DNA of 64,000 nucleotides, taken from the NCBI RefSeq assembly GCF_007833165.1, contig NZ_VOBQ01000017.1, positions 1 through 64,000 on the forward strand, written 5' to 3'. This document shows positions 1 through 7,492 of this stretch, one piece after another. Source of the stretch: Caenimonas sedimenti (lineage in GTDB: Bacteria > Pseudomonadota > Gammaproteobacteria > Burkholderiales > Burkholderiaceae_C). The stretch's first letter is position 1; every line of letters starts with the position of its first letter. A model generated the notes under the pieces. The model was not told the DNA's origin. It saw nothing but the letters and a program-made list of their open reading frames with translations, and ran no database searches. The position numbers and the translations under genes were made by a program.

Positions 1-86
1 GAGAACAGGGCTCATGCGTCGTTCCGGTCACGGGTCAAGACGGCCAGTCTTGACCCGCGCCCGCGCCTAGCCTGAGCCCTGTTCTC
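1..86. repeat. Nested palindromic element at the left edge
   Basis: A perfect 14-bp inverted repeat (GAGAACAGGGCTCA at 1-14, its complement at 73-86) encloses a second perfect hairpin: an 11-bp arm at 31-41, a 5-nt loop at 42-46 and the complementary arm at 47-57. Neither hairpin is followed by a T-run, so it is not a typical intrinsic terminator. The outer arm starts at base 1, so the element may extend beyond the window. It could be a MITE-like or REP-like repeat, or the end of an upstream transcription unit. No reading frame here looks coding. Confidence 0.6.
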
Positions 87-147
87 GGCCCAACGCAGGC
101 CCGTTTCTCTGCCGCCCAGGCTCCTAGCCAATCTCCGGCGGCCCTGG

Positions 148-153
148 GATACT
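148..153 (+). promoter_or_regulatory. -10-like GATACT 11 nt before the start of the 165 gene
   Basis: GATACT lies 11 nt before the ATG at 165, and no Shine-Dalgarno sequence is seen. Transcription would start near 160, giving an almost leaderless mRNA. No convincing -35 is visible. Confidence 0.3.
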
Positions 154-164
154 GGCGGCGTCGT

Positions 165-749
165 ATGTCGTCGCCCTCCACCGTCCCGCCGTCCCGCCTG
201 CCGCTCGACCCGGCGACGCACCTGCCCAGCATCCACACGTTTGGCGAGCTGAGCCAGTTCCTGCGCAGCGCCGTCGCCGACGAAGACAGCCGGCAGTTTT
301 CCGAAGGCATGACGCTGCTGGCGACCCACATCGAGGCGATCGTCGCGTGCCTGCGGCTGGACCGCAGCAGGGCGGCCGTGGCGCCGCTCCTGATGGACTT
401 CCTCACGGTCCTGCGTGACCACCGCACCATGGTGGTCGGCCTAGGGCTCGAATGGCGCGGCCTCTACGAGTACGCCTCGTACCTGCAGGCGCTGAACAAT
501 TTCCGGGTGCTGATCGGCCAGTGGCTGCTGCAGGGCGATGCCCGGGGCGCGCAGCTCCAGCTGGCGGCCGAGGATTTCGAGCTGGTGGCCTGGCGCACGC
601 TCGGCGAAGGCCTGCTGCTGATCGACATGTACGAGCAGCTGGTCCGCGATCCGCTCGATGGTGAGTTCGTCGTCACCCAGCCCTTCACCCGCGAGGAGGG
701 GCCGCAAGTCGAGCGCGCCTTGCAATGGTGGAAAAAGTTGCGGCTATGA
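165..749 (+). CDS. Conserved hypothetical protein (194 aa)
   Basis: I do not recognise this protein. It is predicted soluble, with no signal peptide or membrane segment, and looks largely alpha-helical. The N-terminal 20 residues are Pro/Ser-rich; the body is acidic and Leu-rich. It ends at 749, about 45 bases before the extended -10 of the aroG leader, so it is a separate unit from aroG. The ATG at 165 has no Shine-Dalgarno but is preceded by a -10-like hexamer at 148-153. Codon use matches the neighbours. The function is unknown. Confidence 0.75.
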   Translation: MSSPSTVPPSRLPLDPATHLPSIHTFGELSQFLRSAVADEDSRQFSEGMTLLATHIEAIVACLRLDRSRAAVAPLLMDFLTVLRDHRTMVVGLGLEWRGLYEYASYLQALNNFRVLIGQWLLQGDARGAQLQLAAEDFELVAWRTLGEGLLLIDMYEQLVRDPLDGEFVVTQPFTREEGPQVERALQWWKKLRL

Positions 750-790
750 GACACGCTCATGCTGCGGCGCAGCGAGCGCCTCAGGCCGTG

Positions 791-799
791 TGCTACATT
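791..799 (+). promoter_or_regulatory. Extended -10 promoter of the aroG attenuator
   Basis: TGCTACATT fits the extended -10 form TGnTAnnnT. No good -35 is seen, as is usual for extended -10 promoters. The predicted start of transcription is about 806, the first base of the leader-peptide ATG, so the leader could be translated as a leaderless message. Confidence 0.45.
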
Positions 800-805
800 G
801 CACCT

Positions 806-877
806 ATGCATTGCGTCGCGTCTTTCTTTTTTGGCTATTTTTGGTTCTCAAGCGCCCCCGGCGGAAGAGAGATCTGA
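806..877 (+). CDS. Aromatic leader peptide of the DAHP synthase attenuator (23 aa)
   Basis: A short frame from ATG 806 to TGA 875-877. Residues 6-15 read SFFFGYFWFS: five Phe, one Tyr and one Trp within nine codons (824-847). This density of regulatory codons is the hallmark of an attenuation leader peptide of the pheL/trpL kind. The stop codon lies just after attenuator region 2 (855-864), so a ribosome finishing the peptide would mask it. There is no Shine-Dalgarno; translation may be leaderless. The Phe excess suggests that Phe-tRNA charging is the main signal, with Tyr and Trp contributing. Confidence 0.8.
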   Translation: MHCVASFFFGYFWFSSAPGGREI

Positions 878-910
878 GCGTACCCAGAAGAAACGCAAGA
901 CCCTCGAACA

Positions 911-942
911 AACCGCCGGAACCCCCGGCGGTTTTTCTTTTT
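911..942 (+). terminator. Intrinsic terminator of the aroG attenuator
   Basis: A perfect 9-bp stem, AACCGCCGG (911-919) with CCGGCGGTT (925-933), has a 5-nt loop. Its last two T bases and the following 934-942 make a T-rich tract with a single C. It lies 31 nt before the aroG start codon. Confidence 0.9.
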
Positions 943-973
943 GGGCCCCTGAAACCGAGCACGAGGACAGTCC

Positions 974-2092
974 ATGACCGCCAAGACCCCCGCCAGCGAG
1001 ACCTGGTATGCGCATCCCATCGACAAGACCGGCCAGACCGATGACGAACGCATCAAGGACATCACCGTGCTCCCTCCGCCCGAACACCTGATCCGCTTCT
1101 TCCCCATCCAGGGGACGCCCGTCGAGACCCTGATCGGCCGCACCCGGCGGTCCATCCACGACATCATGGCCGGCAGCGACGACCGCATGCTGGTCGTCAT
1201 CGGCCCGTGCTCGATCCACGACCCCAACGCCGCGCTGGATTACGCGCGCCGCCTGAAGGAGGCGCGAGACAAATACGCCGACACGCTGGAAGTGGTGATG
1301 CGCGTGTACTTCGAGAAACCCCGGACCACCGTCGGCTGGAAGGGCCTCATCAACGACCCGTACCTCGACGAGAGCTTCCGCATCGACGAGGGGTTGCGCA
1401 TCGCGCGCCAGCTGCTGATCGAGATCAACCGCATCGGCCTGCCGGCCGGCAGCGAGTTCCTGGACGTGATCTCGCCGCAGTACATCGGCGACCTGATCGC
1501 ATGGGGCGCCATCGGCGCGCGCACCACCGAAAGCCAGGTGCACCGCGAGCTTGCCTCCGGCCTGTCCGCGCCGATCGGGTTCAAGAACGGCACGGACGGC
1601 AACATCAAGATCGCCACCGACGCGATCCAGGCCGCAGCCCGCCCGCACCACTTCCTGTCCGTGCACAAGAACGGGCAGGTCGCGATCGTCCAGACCCACG
1701 GCAACAAGGACTGCCACGTCATCCTGCGCGGCGGCAAGGCGCCGAATTACGACGCCGCCAGCGTGGGCGCCGCCTGTGCCGAGCTCGAAGCCGCCAAGCT
1801 GCCGGCCACGCTGATGGTGGATTGCAGCCATGCCAACAGCAGCAAGCAGCACGAAAGGCAGGTGGATGTGGCACGCGACATCGCGGCGCAGGTCGCCGCA
1901 GGCTCGCGCAGCGTGTTCGGCGTGATGATCGAGAGCCATCTCACCGGGGGCGCCCAGAAATTCAGCCCCGGCAAGGACGATCCGAAGGCCCTGGAATACG
2001 GCAAGAGCATCACCGACGCCTGCATCGGCTGGGGCGATTCGCTGGAGGTCCTGGACGTCCTGTCGAACGCGGTTCGGGCCCGGCGCCGCTAG
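974..2092 (+). CDS. aroG: 3-deoxy-7-phosphoheptulonate (DAHP) synthase, class I
   Basis: Condenses phosphoenolpyruvate with erythrose 4-phosphate, the first step of the shikimate pathway to Phe, Tyr and Trp. The 372-aa protein carries class I AroFGH motifs: GPCSIHDP with the metal-binding Cys (about residue 77), KPRTTVGWKG, GTDGNIKIATDAI and DCSHANSSK with a metal-ligand His. The length is slightly above E. coli AroG (350 aa). ATG 974 follows GAGGACAG. The upstream attenuator, rich in Phe codons, argues for control by aromatic amino-acid supply. Which aromatic acid inhibits the enzyme cannot be read from the sequence, so aroG is the closest symbol only. Confidence 0.92.
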   Translation: MTAKTPASETWYAHPIDKTGQTDDERIKDITVLPPPEHLIRFFPIQGTPVETLIGRTRRSIHDIMAGSDDRMLVVIGPCSIHDPNAALDYARRLKEARDKYADTLEVVMRVYFEKPRTTVGWKGLINDPYLDESFRIDEGLRIARQLLIEINRIGLPAGSEFLDVISPQYIGDLIAWGAIGARTTESQVHRELASGLSAPIGFKNGTDGNIKIATDAIQAAARPHHFLSVHKNGQVAIVQTHGNKDCHVILRGGKAPNYDAASVGAACAELEAAKLPATLMVDCSHANSSKQHERQVDVARDIAAQVAAGSRSVFGVMIESHLTGGAQKFSPGKDDPKALEYGKSITDACIGWGDSLEVLDVLSNAVRARRR

Positions 2093-2123
2093 TCGGAAGC
2101 TGGCCTCAAATCGGTAACAAGTA

Positions 2124-2152
2124 TTTACATGAAGTAACGATCTGTCTATATT
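2124..2152 (+). promoter_or_regulatory. Strong sigma-70 promoter of the first paralogue gene
   Basis: TTTACA (2124-2129), a 17-bp spacer and TATATT (2147-2152) are close to the sigma-70 consensus. Transcription would start near 2159, giving a leader of about 37 nt to ATG 2196. Confidence 0.7.
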
Positions 2153-2195
2153 TGTGGCGGGTGGGCCGCTGATCGGCCGAGGCAGGACACCAGCC

Positions 2196-3218
2196 ATGAA
2201 TATTGACCGTCCCACGTTGAGACTGGGAATTGCCGGGTTCGCCGCGGAGCAGCAACAGCAGGTGCAGGCCGCGCTCTCGGCGGCCGAGACCGCGGCTGTC
2301 GAATGGAAACTCGGGGGATTCGCGGAGGCGGACGCCTGGTGGCTGCATGGCGGCCGGACGCAGGCATTGCCCACGGGCATCTTGCGGGTCGCCCCGGGGC
2401 AGACCGCGGCGCGGGTCGTCCAGCTGACTCTCTCGGATGTCGACCGCCCCCTTGCTGTCTCCCTGCCCATGGCCGGGGGATTCCAGCCGACCTTCTTCTT
2501 CCGGCTCGAAGATCCCGCCAGCATGGCGGCGATCCTCAAGAAATTCGGCGCCTGGCTGCAGCCGGCAATGGCCCAGTACGCCCTGGCCGCGAGCATCGTG
2601 GAGAACGAGCCGGCCTTGGCGGCGGGCGCGTGGGAGGTCCTGCGGGGCTCCGACCTGATCGCGGTCGTCGATGTGCGCCTGGGCACCGCAGTGGCGCCGC
2701 AGGCCACGCCGCTCGACTTTGCCGACGCCACCTGGTGCATCCGTGACCATGGCGAAGCGAACCTGCCACGTGAATTCATCCAGGCCAGCCTGTCGCAGCT
2801 GATGTGGCAGTACGCGGCGCGCACCACCCGCGACCTGCTGCCCGCGCACTACCGTGACAAGGCGCTCTTTTTCCGGCGGCCGCCGCGGCTGGCCCAGCGC
2901 AAGATGGACGACGCGCACCTGCTGCTGCTGCGCGACCTCGCCGGGCACCCGGGCAGCCGGTTCGAGGAAGTGGGGCAGCGCACCGGCCTCGGCGAATCGA
3001 CCCTGGCGCGCCACCTGGCCGCGCTCTATCTCGTGGGTTCGATCACCGCGAACCCCAACCGGGCGGCCACCTGGCATTCGCGCCCGGCGGGCGACGCGTC
3101 CGACAGCGCGTTGCCAAGCGTGACGCCGTCCGGACTGGACGCGGCCTCCGGCCCGGGCGGACTGACGCCACAGCAGGCGCTGGACCTGACGGTTCCTGCA
3201 CCACTGTCGCCCGAATAG
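2196..3218 (+). CDS. Hypothetical protein, first of a tandem paralogous pair
   Basis: A 340-aa soluble protein of unknown function. It is clearly paralogous to the next gene (3333-4364). Shared blocks include AWWLHGGR versus GWWVNGSR, DVDRPLA versus EIDRPVA, and a C-terminal block W-x-Y-x-x-R-T-x-R-D-x-L-P-x-x-YR. The following 50 residues (HPGSRFEEVGQRTGLGESTL and on) look like a winged-helix fold with a recognition-helix-like segment. Both proteins end in a Ser/Thr/Gly/Pro-rich tail finishing DLTVPA or DVTVPA. ATG 2196 is preferred over GTG 2154 because AGGA lies 8 nt upstream and 2154 would fall almost on the -10 of the promoter. A DNA-binding or signalling role is possible but unproven. 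Confidence 0.75.
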   Translation: MNIDRPTLRLGIAGFAAEQQQQVQAALSAAETAAVEWKLGGFAEADAWWLHGGRTQALPTGILRVAPGQTAARVVQLTLSDVDRPLAVSLPMAGGFQPTFFFRLEDPASMAAILKKFGAWLQPAMAQYALAASIVENEPALAAGAWEVLRGSDLIAVVDVRLGTAVAPQATPLDFADATWCIRDHGEANLPREFIQASLSQLMWQYAARTTRDLLPAHYRDKALFFRRPPRLAQRKMDDAHLLLLRDLAGHPGSRFEEVGQRTGLGESTLARHLAALYLVGSITANPNRAATWHSRPAGDASDSALPSVTPSGLDAASGPGGLTPQQALDLTVPAPLSPE

Positions 3219-3332
3219 CACGGTCCCCCCAATTCCTTCGTCCCGGGGATGGCCCCGCGCGGCGAGGGGTTCCATAATCGGCGGCCACCCCAGCCGGGGC
3301 GGGCGCATTCCAAATTCAAATGACGGGGCTGC

Positions 3333-4364
3333 ATGTTGGCGGGGGGCGAGGATTTACGCGAGGAGCCGACGCTGTTGCTGGGCGCGACGGGGTTTTCGCC
3401 TGCGCAGCGCGAGGCCATCCAGGGGCTGCTCGCGCGCTTGCCTGGCACCGGGCCCGGCTGGTCGCTGGTGCCGTTCTCGGAAGCTGACGGCTGGTGGGTG
3501 AATGGCAGCCGCATCAAGCTGCTGCAGGATGGCAACCTCCGCGTCAAGGCCGGCCAGCCGACCGAACATGCGCTGCACCTGGACCTGGCGGAGATCGACC
3601 GGCCGGTCGCCTTCTGCGCCCCGCTGGCGGCGCCGGACTTCGAGCCGCTGTGCGTGTTCGACCTCGCCGATGAAGCATCGGTGCTTTCGGCGCTCGCCCA
3701 TTTCCATGACTGGTTGCGCGTGCTCCGCGCGCAGTTCGCGCTCGGCGCCATGGTGGTCCAGCGCGGGGCCAGCCTGCGCGGCACCGTCCACCACCTCATC
3801 CACCAGGGCAATCTGCTGGCCGTGCTCGACTACCGCAACGGCCACGCGGGCATCCATCCCGGGGCGGAGGCGGCCGACCTGTGGGAGGCGGAATGGGACA
3901 AGCGGCCGGCGAGCGCCGCCGAGCTGCCGCCCCGCTTCGTGGATTGCACGCCGGCGCAGCTGGTGTGGGCCTATGTGCGGCGCACCCGGCGCGACATGCT
4001 GCCGGAACGCTACCGCACGGAGACCATCTACTTCCGCCACGCCCCGCGCGTGCCGCTGCGGTGGCTGCGCGATTCCTTGCTGGCGGTGGTGCGCGAACTG
4101 AATTCGTTGCCAGCGTCCTTCCAGGAACTGCGCCAGCGCACCGGCATCTCCGAAGCGGTGCTCGCGCAGGACCTCGGCTGCATGTATTACGCAGGGGCCA
4201 TCACCACGACGGCCAGCAAGGCCGCGCCCACGGCGGGTGGGCGTGAAGGCGAAGCGTCCACGCCTTCGGAAGTGGGCCCGGCCAGCACCGCGCTCGCGAA
4301 GCCGCTCGACGTGACGGTGCCCGCGATGCTGGAGCACAAGCTCCGGCCGCGCGGGGGCAACTAG
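3333..4364 (+). CDS. Hypothetical protein, second of a tandem paralogous pair
   Basis: A 343-aa paralogue of the preceding protein with the same three-part layout: an N-terminal alpha/beta-like region starting LLLGATGFS, a central region with GNLLAVLDYRNG, and a C-terminal helical segment (SFQELRQRTGISEAVLAQDL) resembling a helix-turn-helix, then a low-complexity tail. A CATAAT hexamer at 3273-3278 could give it its own promoter. The stop codon lies inside CTAG (4361-4364), which also encodes the stop of the convergent mpl gene. Function unknown; the duplication suggests a lineage-specific regulator or adaptor family. Confidence 0.75.
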   Translation: MLAGGEDLREEPTLLLGATGFSPAQREAIQGLLARLPGTGPGWSLVPFSEADGWWVNGSRIKLLQDGNLRVKAGQPTEHALHLDLAEIDRPVAFCAPLAAPDFEPLCVFDLADEASVLSALAHFHDWLRVLRAQFALGAMVVQRGASLRGTVHHLIHQGNLLAVLDYRNGHAGIHPGAEAADLWEAEWDKRPASAAELPPRFVDCTPAQLVWAYVRRTRRDMLPERYRTETIYFRHAPRVPLRWLRDSLLAVVRELNSLPASFQELRQRTGISEAVLAQDLGCMYYAGAITTTASKAAPTAGGREGEASTPSEVGPASTALAKPLDVTVPAMLEHKLRPRGGN

Positions 4365-5740
4365 ACGCGGGCGCGCAGCCCCAGGCCTTCCAGCAGCCTG
4401 GCATGGATGCCGCCGAAGCCGCCGTTGCTCATGCAAAGCACGTGATCGCCGGGCCGCGCCGCGGCCAGCACCTGTTGCAGCAGCGTGCCGATGTCGGGCG
4501 CGATGCGGGCGCGGTCGCCCAGCGGCGCCATCGAATCAGCCGGATCCCAGCCCAGGCCGCCGGCGTGGCAGAACGCCAGGTCCGCCTGTTCCAGGCTCCA
4601 GGGCAGCTGGGCCTTCATCGTTCCCAGCTTCATCGTGTTGCTGCGCGGCTCGAACACCGCCAGGATGCGCGCGGGGCCGACCTGGCGGCGCAGGCCATCG
4701 ATGGTGGTCCTGAGGGCGGTGGGGTGGTGCGCGAAGTCGTCGTAGACAGTGACGCCCCCCGCCACGCCCAGCACTTCCATGCGGCGCTTCACATTGCGGA
4801 AATCGGCCAGCGCCTGAGCGGCGCGGGCGGGCGCCACCCCCACGTGCTGGGCCGCCGCGATGGCCGCCAGTGCGTTCAGCTGGTTGTGCACGCCGCCGAT
4901 GTCCCAGTCGACCCGGCCGGCGGGCCGGCCGTTCTCCAGCACCTGGAACGACCCAGGTTCCCCTTCCGCGCTGAAGTCGCTGACGGCCGCGCCGAAGCTG
5001 CGCACTTCGCTCCAGCACCCCAGGTGCAGCACCCGTGCCAGGCTCTCCTCCAGCCCGTTGACCACGACGCGGCCCTGTGAGGGCACGATGCGCACCAGGT
5101 GATGGAACTGGCGCTCGATCGCGGCCAGGTCATCGAAGATGTCGGCGTGGTCGAACTCGAGGTTGTTGAGGATGGCCGTGCGCGGGCGGTAGTGCACGAA
5201 CTTGCTGCGCTTGTCGAAAAACGCCGTGTCGTACTCGTCGGCCTCGATCACGAAGGCCTGCCCCTGCCCGAGCCGGGCGGACACACCGAAATTCAGGGGC
5301 ACGCCGCCCACCAGGAAGCCCGGCTGGAGTCCTGCCTGCTCCAGGATCCACGCGAGCATGGAAGTCGTCGTCGTCTTGCCGTGGGTGCCGGCGACCGCCA
5401 GCACGTGGCGTCCGTGCAGCACATGTTCGGCCAGCCATTGCGGCCCGCTGGTGTATTTCAGTCCCTGGTGGAGAATGGCTTCCATGAGCGGATAGCGCGG
5501 CGTGCCGTCCGCCTGCCGGGCGCGCGACACGACGTTGCCGACCACCCAGAGATCAGGGGCCAGCGCGAGCTGCTCCGTGCCGAAGCCCTCGATGAGTTCG
5601 ATGCCGAGCGAGCGCAGCTGGTCGCTCATGGGCGGATAGACCCCGGCGTCGCAGCCGGTGACCTGGTGGCCCGCTTCGCGCGCGAGCGCCGCCAGGCCGC
5701 CCATGAAAGTGCCGCAGATGCCGAGGATGTGAATGTGCAT
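4361..5740 (-). CDS. mpl: UDP-N-acetylmuramate:tripeptide ligase (murein recycling)
   Basis: Joins recycled L-Ala-D-Glu-meso-DAP to UDP-MurNAc with ATP, returning cell-wall tripeptide to precursor synthesis in the cytoplasm. The 459-aa length is typical of Mpl. Visible are the N-terminal Rossmann motif HILGICGTFMGGLA, the Mur-ligase P-loop GTHGKTTTTSM (about residues 115-125), the central motif EADEYDTAFFDKRSKF and the C-terminal EPRSNTMKLG segment. ATG 5740 has no Shine-Dalgarno but sits 8 nt after a GATAAT hexamer. It converges with the upstream-strand paralogue gene and shares the CTAG stop overlap. Confidence 0.95.
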   Translation of the reverse strand: MHIHILGICGTFMGGLAALAREAGHQVTGCDAGVYPPMSDQLRSLGIELIEGFGTEQLALAPDLWVVGNVVSRARQADGTPRYPLMEAILHQGLKYTSGPQWLAEHVLHGRHVLAVAGTHGKTTTTSMLAWILEQAGLQPGFLVGGVPLNFGVSARLGQGQAFVIEADEYDTAFFDKRSKFVHYRPRTAILNNLEFDHADIFDDLAAIERQFHHLVRIVPSQGRVVVNGLEESLARVLHLGCWSEVRSFGAAVSDFSAEGEPGSFQVLENGRPAGRVDWDIGGVHNQLNALAAIAAAQHVGVAPARAAQALADFRNVKRRMEVLGVAGGVTVYDDFAHHPTALRTTIDGLRRQVGPARILAVFEPRSNTMKLGTMKAQLPWSLEQADLAFCHAGGLGWDPADSMAPLGDRARIAPDIGTLLQQVLAAARPGDHVLCMSNGGFGGIHARLLEGLGLRARV

Positions 5741-5761
5741 GGGCCGGAATTATCCCGGCCC
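5741..5761 (-). promoter_or_regulatory. mpl promoter: -10 inside a GC-rich inverted repeat
   Basis: On the reverse strand GATAAT (5749-5754) sits in the 7-nt loop between the 7-bp complementary arms GGGCCGG (5741-5747) and CCGGCCC (5755-5761), directly before ATG 5740. The arms could form an operator or an mRNA hairpin over the start. Confidence 0.4.
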
Positions 5762-5787
5762 CGTGTAACCGCCCGCTGGTGCGCGCG

Positions 5788-7416
5788 TTACCGGGGGTAG
5801 CGTTCGCGCAGCTTGAGCTTCCAGAACTTGCCGGTGGACGTGCGCGGCACCGCGTCGATGAATTCGTAGCGTTCCGGCAATTGCCACTTGGCGAAGCTGT
5901 GCTTCAGCAGGTGCGCATTCAGGTCAGCGGGCTGCGCCGCTGCCCCTTTCTTCCACACCACGCAGGCGAGCGGGCGCTCGCTCCATTTCTCGTCGGGGAT
6001 CGCGATCACCGCGGCCTCCGCGACCGCTGGATGCGCCATCAGCGCGTTCTCCAGGTCGACCGAGCTGATCCATTCGCCGCCGGACTTGATGAGGTCCTTG
6101 GTGCGGTCGGTGATGCGCACGAAGCCGAGGTTGTCCACGCTGGCGACGTCGCCGGTGCGGAGCCAGCCGTCTTCGGTGAATTTGCCGGGGTCCAGCGGGA
6201 CCTCGTGGTAGCTGCCGGTGATGAAAGGGCCGCGCACCTGGATTTCGCCCACGCTCTTGCCGTCCCAGGGCAGCTCGCCTTCGTCGCCCCACACGCGCAG
6301 GTCCACCAGGGGCACCGGGACGCCGGCCATCGCCGCGCGGCGGTATTTCTCATCGTCGCTCTCTCCCTGCAGCTCGGCGCGCGGATAGGAGATCGTGCAG
6401 ACCGGCGAGGTTTCCGTCATGCCCCAGCCCTGTTCGATCCAGATCCCGTGCCGGTCGAAGGCGCGGATCAGCGATTCCGGCACGGCCGCGCCGCCCACCA
6501 GCGACCGCATGCCGCGCGGCAGCTTCCAGCGGCCGGCGTTGGGTGAGCCCGGCTGCTGCGCGGCATCGAAGGCCTGGATCAGGCTCATCCAGATCGTGGG
6601 CACGCCCAGCGACAGGGTCGGTGGCTCCAGCTGCATCAGGTCCAGCAGGTCGTCGGGGTGCAGGTGCGGGCCTGGGAAGACCAGCTTCACGCCCATCATC
6701 ACAGCGCCGTACGGCATGCCCCAGCTGTTGGCATGGAACATGGGCGTCACCGGCATCACGACGTCGGTGCCGCGCAGGCCCCAGAAGTCGCCCAGGCTGG
6801 CGACCAGCGTGTGCAGCACGGTGGAACGGTGGGAGTAGGCGACGCCCTTGGGCCGGCCCGTGGTCCCGGACGTGTAGCACATGGCCACGGGGTCGTTCTC
6901 GTCGTGCGGCGCGTAGGTGAAGCCAGCCGGGTCGGCGGCGGCCAGCAGGGCTTCATAGTCGGCGAATTCCGCGGGCACGGCGCTGCCGGAGAACGGAAAG
7001 ACGATCACCTTCTCGAACGCATGCAGGTGCGCCAACTGCTTGTAGAGCGGCAGCAGCACGTCGTCGATCACCAGGAAGCGGTCGCTCGCATCGCCGGCGA
7101 TCCAGCCGATCTCGTCGGGCGAGAGCCGCAGGTTGAGCGTGTGCATCACGCCGCCGGCCGCGGGAATGCCGAAGTAGCATTCCAGGTGCGCATGGTGGTT
7201 CCAGCAAAGGGTGGCGACGCGGTCGCCCTTGCGCAGCCCCAGCTTCTGCAAGGCCGATCCCAGTGCACGGGTGCGGCGGTGGAATTCGCCATAGGTGTGC
7301 CGGCGCAGCGACTTGTCCGGCAGGCGCGAGACGATTTCGTTGCCGGCGAAGATCCGGCCCGCGCGGTCCAGCAAATGGTTGAGCGACAGGGCGCCCTCCA
7401 TCATCGTGCTCTTCAT
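5788..7416 (-). CDS. Medium/long-chain acyl-CoA synthetase (AMP-forming)
   Basis: Activates fatty or other carboxylic acids to acyl-CoA through an acyl-adenylate. The 542-aa protein carries the AMP-binding P-loop YTSGTTGRPKGV, the adenine motif GWGMTETSPV, the hinge motif GWLRTGDVASVD and the C-terminal DLIKSGGEWISS. It resembles AlkK-type medium-chain ligases. ATG 7416 is chosen because of a strong AAGGAG upstream and because homologues begin near the MEGALSLNHLL segment. A longer open frame runs upstream but overlaps the opposite gene. The ribosome-binding region is a tandem duplication (7417-7440). The exact chain-length preference cannot be read. Confidence 0.9.
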   Translation of the reverse strand: MKSTMMEGALSLNHLLDRAGRIFAGNEIVSRLPDKSLRRHTYGEFHRRTRALGSALQKLGLRKGDRVATLCWNHHAHLECYFGIPAAGGVMHTLNLRLSPDEIGWIAGDASDRFLVIDDVLLPLYKQLAHLHAFEKVIVFPFSGSAVPAEFADYEALLAAADPAGFTYAPHDENDPVAMCYTSGTTGRPKGVAYSHRSTVLHTLVASLGDFWGLRGTDVVMPVTPMFHANSWGMPYGAVMMGVKLVFPGPHLHPDDLLDLMQLEPPTLSLGVPTIWMSLIQAFDAAQQPGSPNAGRWKLPRGMRSLVGGAAVPESLIRAFDRHGIWIEQGWGMTETSPVCTISYPRAELQGESDDEKYRRAAMAGVPVPLVDLRVWGDEGELPWDGKSVGEIQVRGPFITGSYHEVPLDPGKFTEDGWLRTGDVASVDNLGFVRITDRTKDLIKSGGEWISSVDLENALMAHPAVAEAAVIAIPDEKWSERPLACVVWKKGAAAQPADLNAHLLKHSFAKWQLPERYEFIDAVPRTSTGKFWKLKLRERYPR

Positions 7417-7440
7417 TCGATGTCTCCTTCGATGTCTCCT
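7417..7440 (-). repeat. Tandem 12-bp duplication carrying two ribosome-binding sites
   Basis: On the plus strand TCGATGTCTCCT occurs twice in a row (7417-7428, 7429-7440) and a third partial copy (TCGATG) follows. On the coding strand each copy supplies AAGGAGACATCGA, so the acyl-CoA synthetase gene has two consecutive Shine-Dalgarno sequences. Confidence 0.85.
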
Positions 7441-7492
7441 TCGATGGCACTGTACGGCCTGCGGCCGCCCGCCGGCAATGCAGAATGCCGGG

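Larger units (their letters stand above)
806..942 (+). promoter_or_regulatory. Ribosome-mediated transcription attenuator of aroG
   Basis: Three parts are visible: the aromatic leader peptide (806-877); region 2 with CCCCCGGCGG at 855-864; and a terminator whose left arm (911-919) can pair either with region 2 or with its own right arm (925-933). Region 2 is an exact copy of CCCCCGGCGG at 922-931, which contains most of the right arm, so the two pairings are mutually exclusive. Stalling at the Phe/Tyr/Trp codons would leave region 2 free to form the antiterminator. Complete translation would cover it and permit termination. The layout is seen; the mechanism is inferred from known amino-acid attenuators. 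Confidence 0.75.

Noticed and set aside
759-977. Alternative 72-aa frame through the aroG attenuator
   Set aside because: The frame from 806 with clustered aromatic codons and a stop next to region 2 explains the structure better.
848-2827. Long reverse frame opposite aroG and the first paralogue gene
   Set aside because: It spans two real genes on the other strand, is low in complexity and has no domain.
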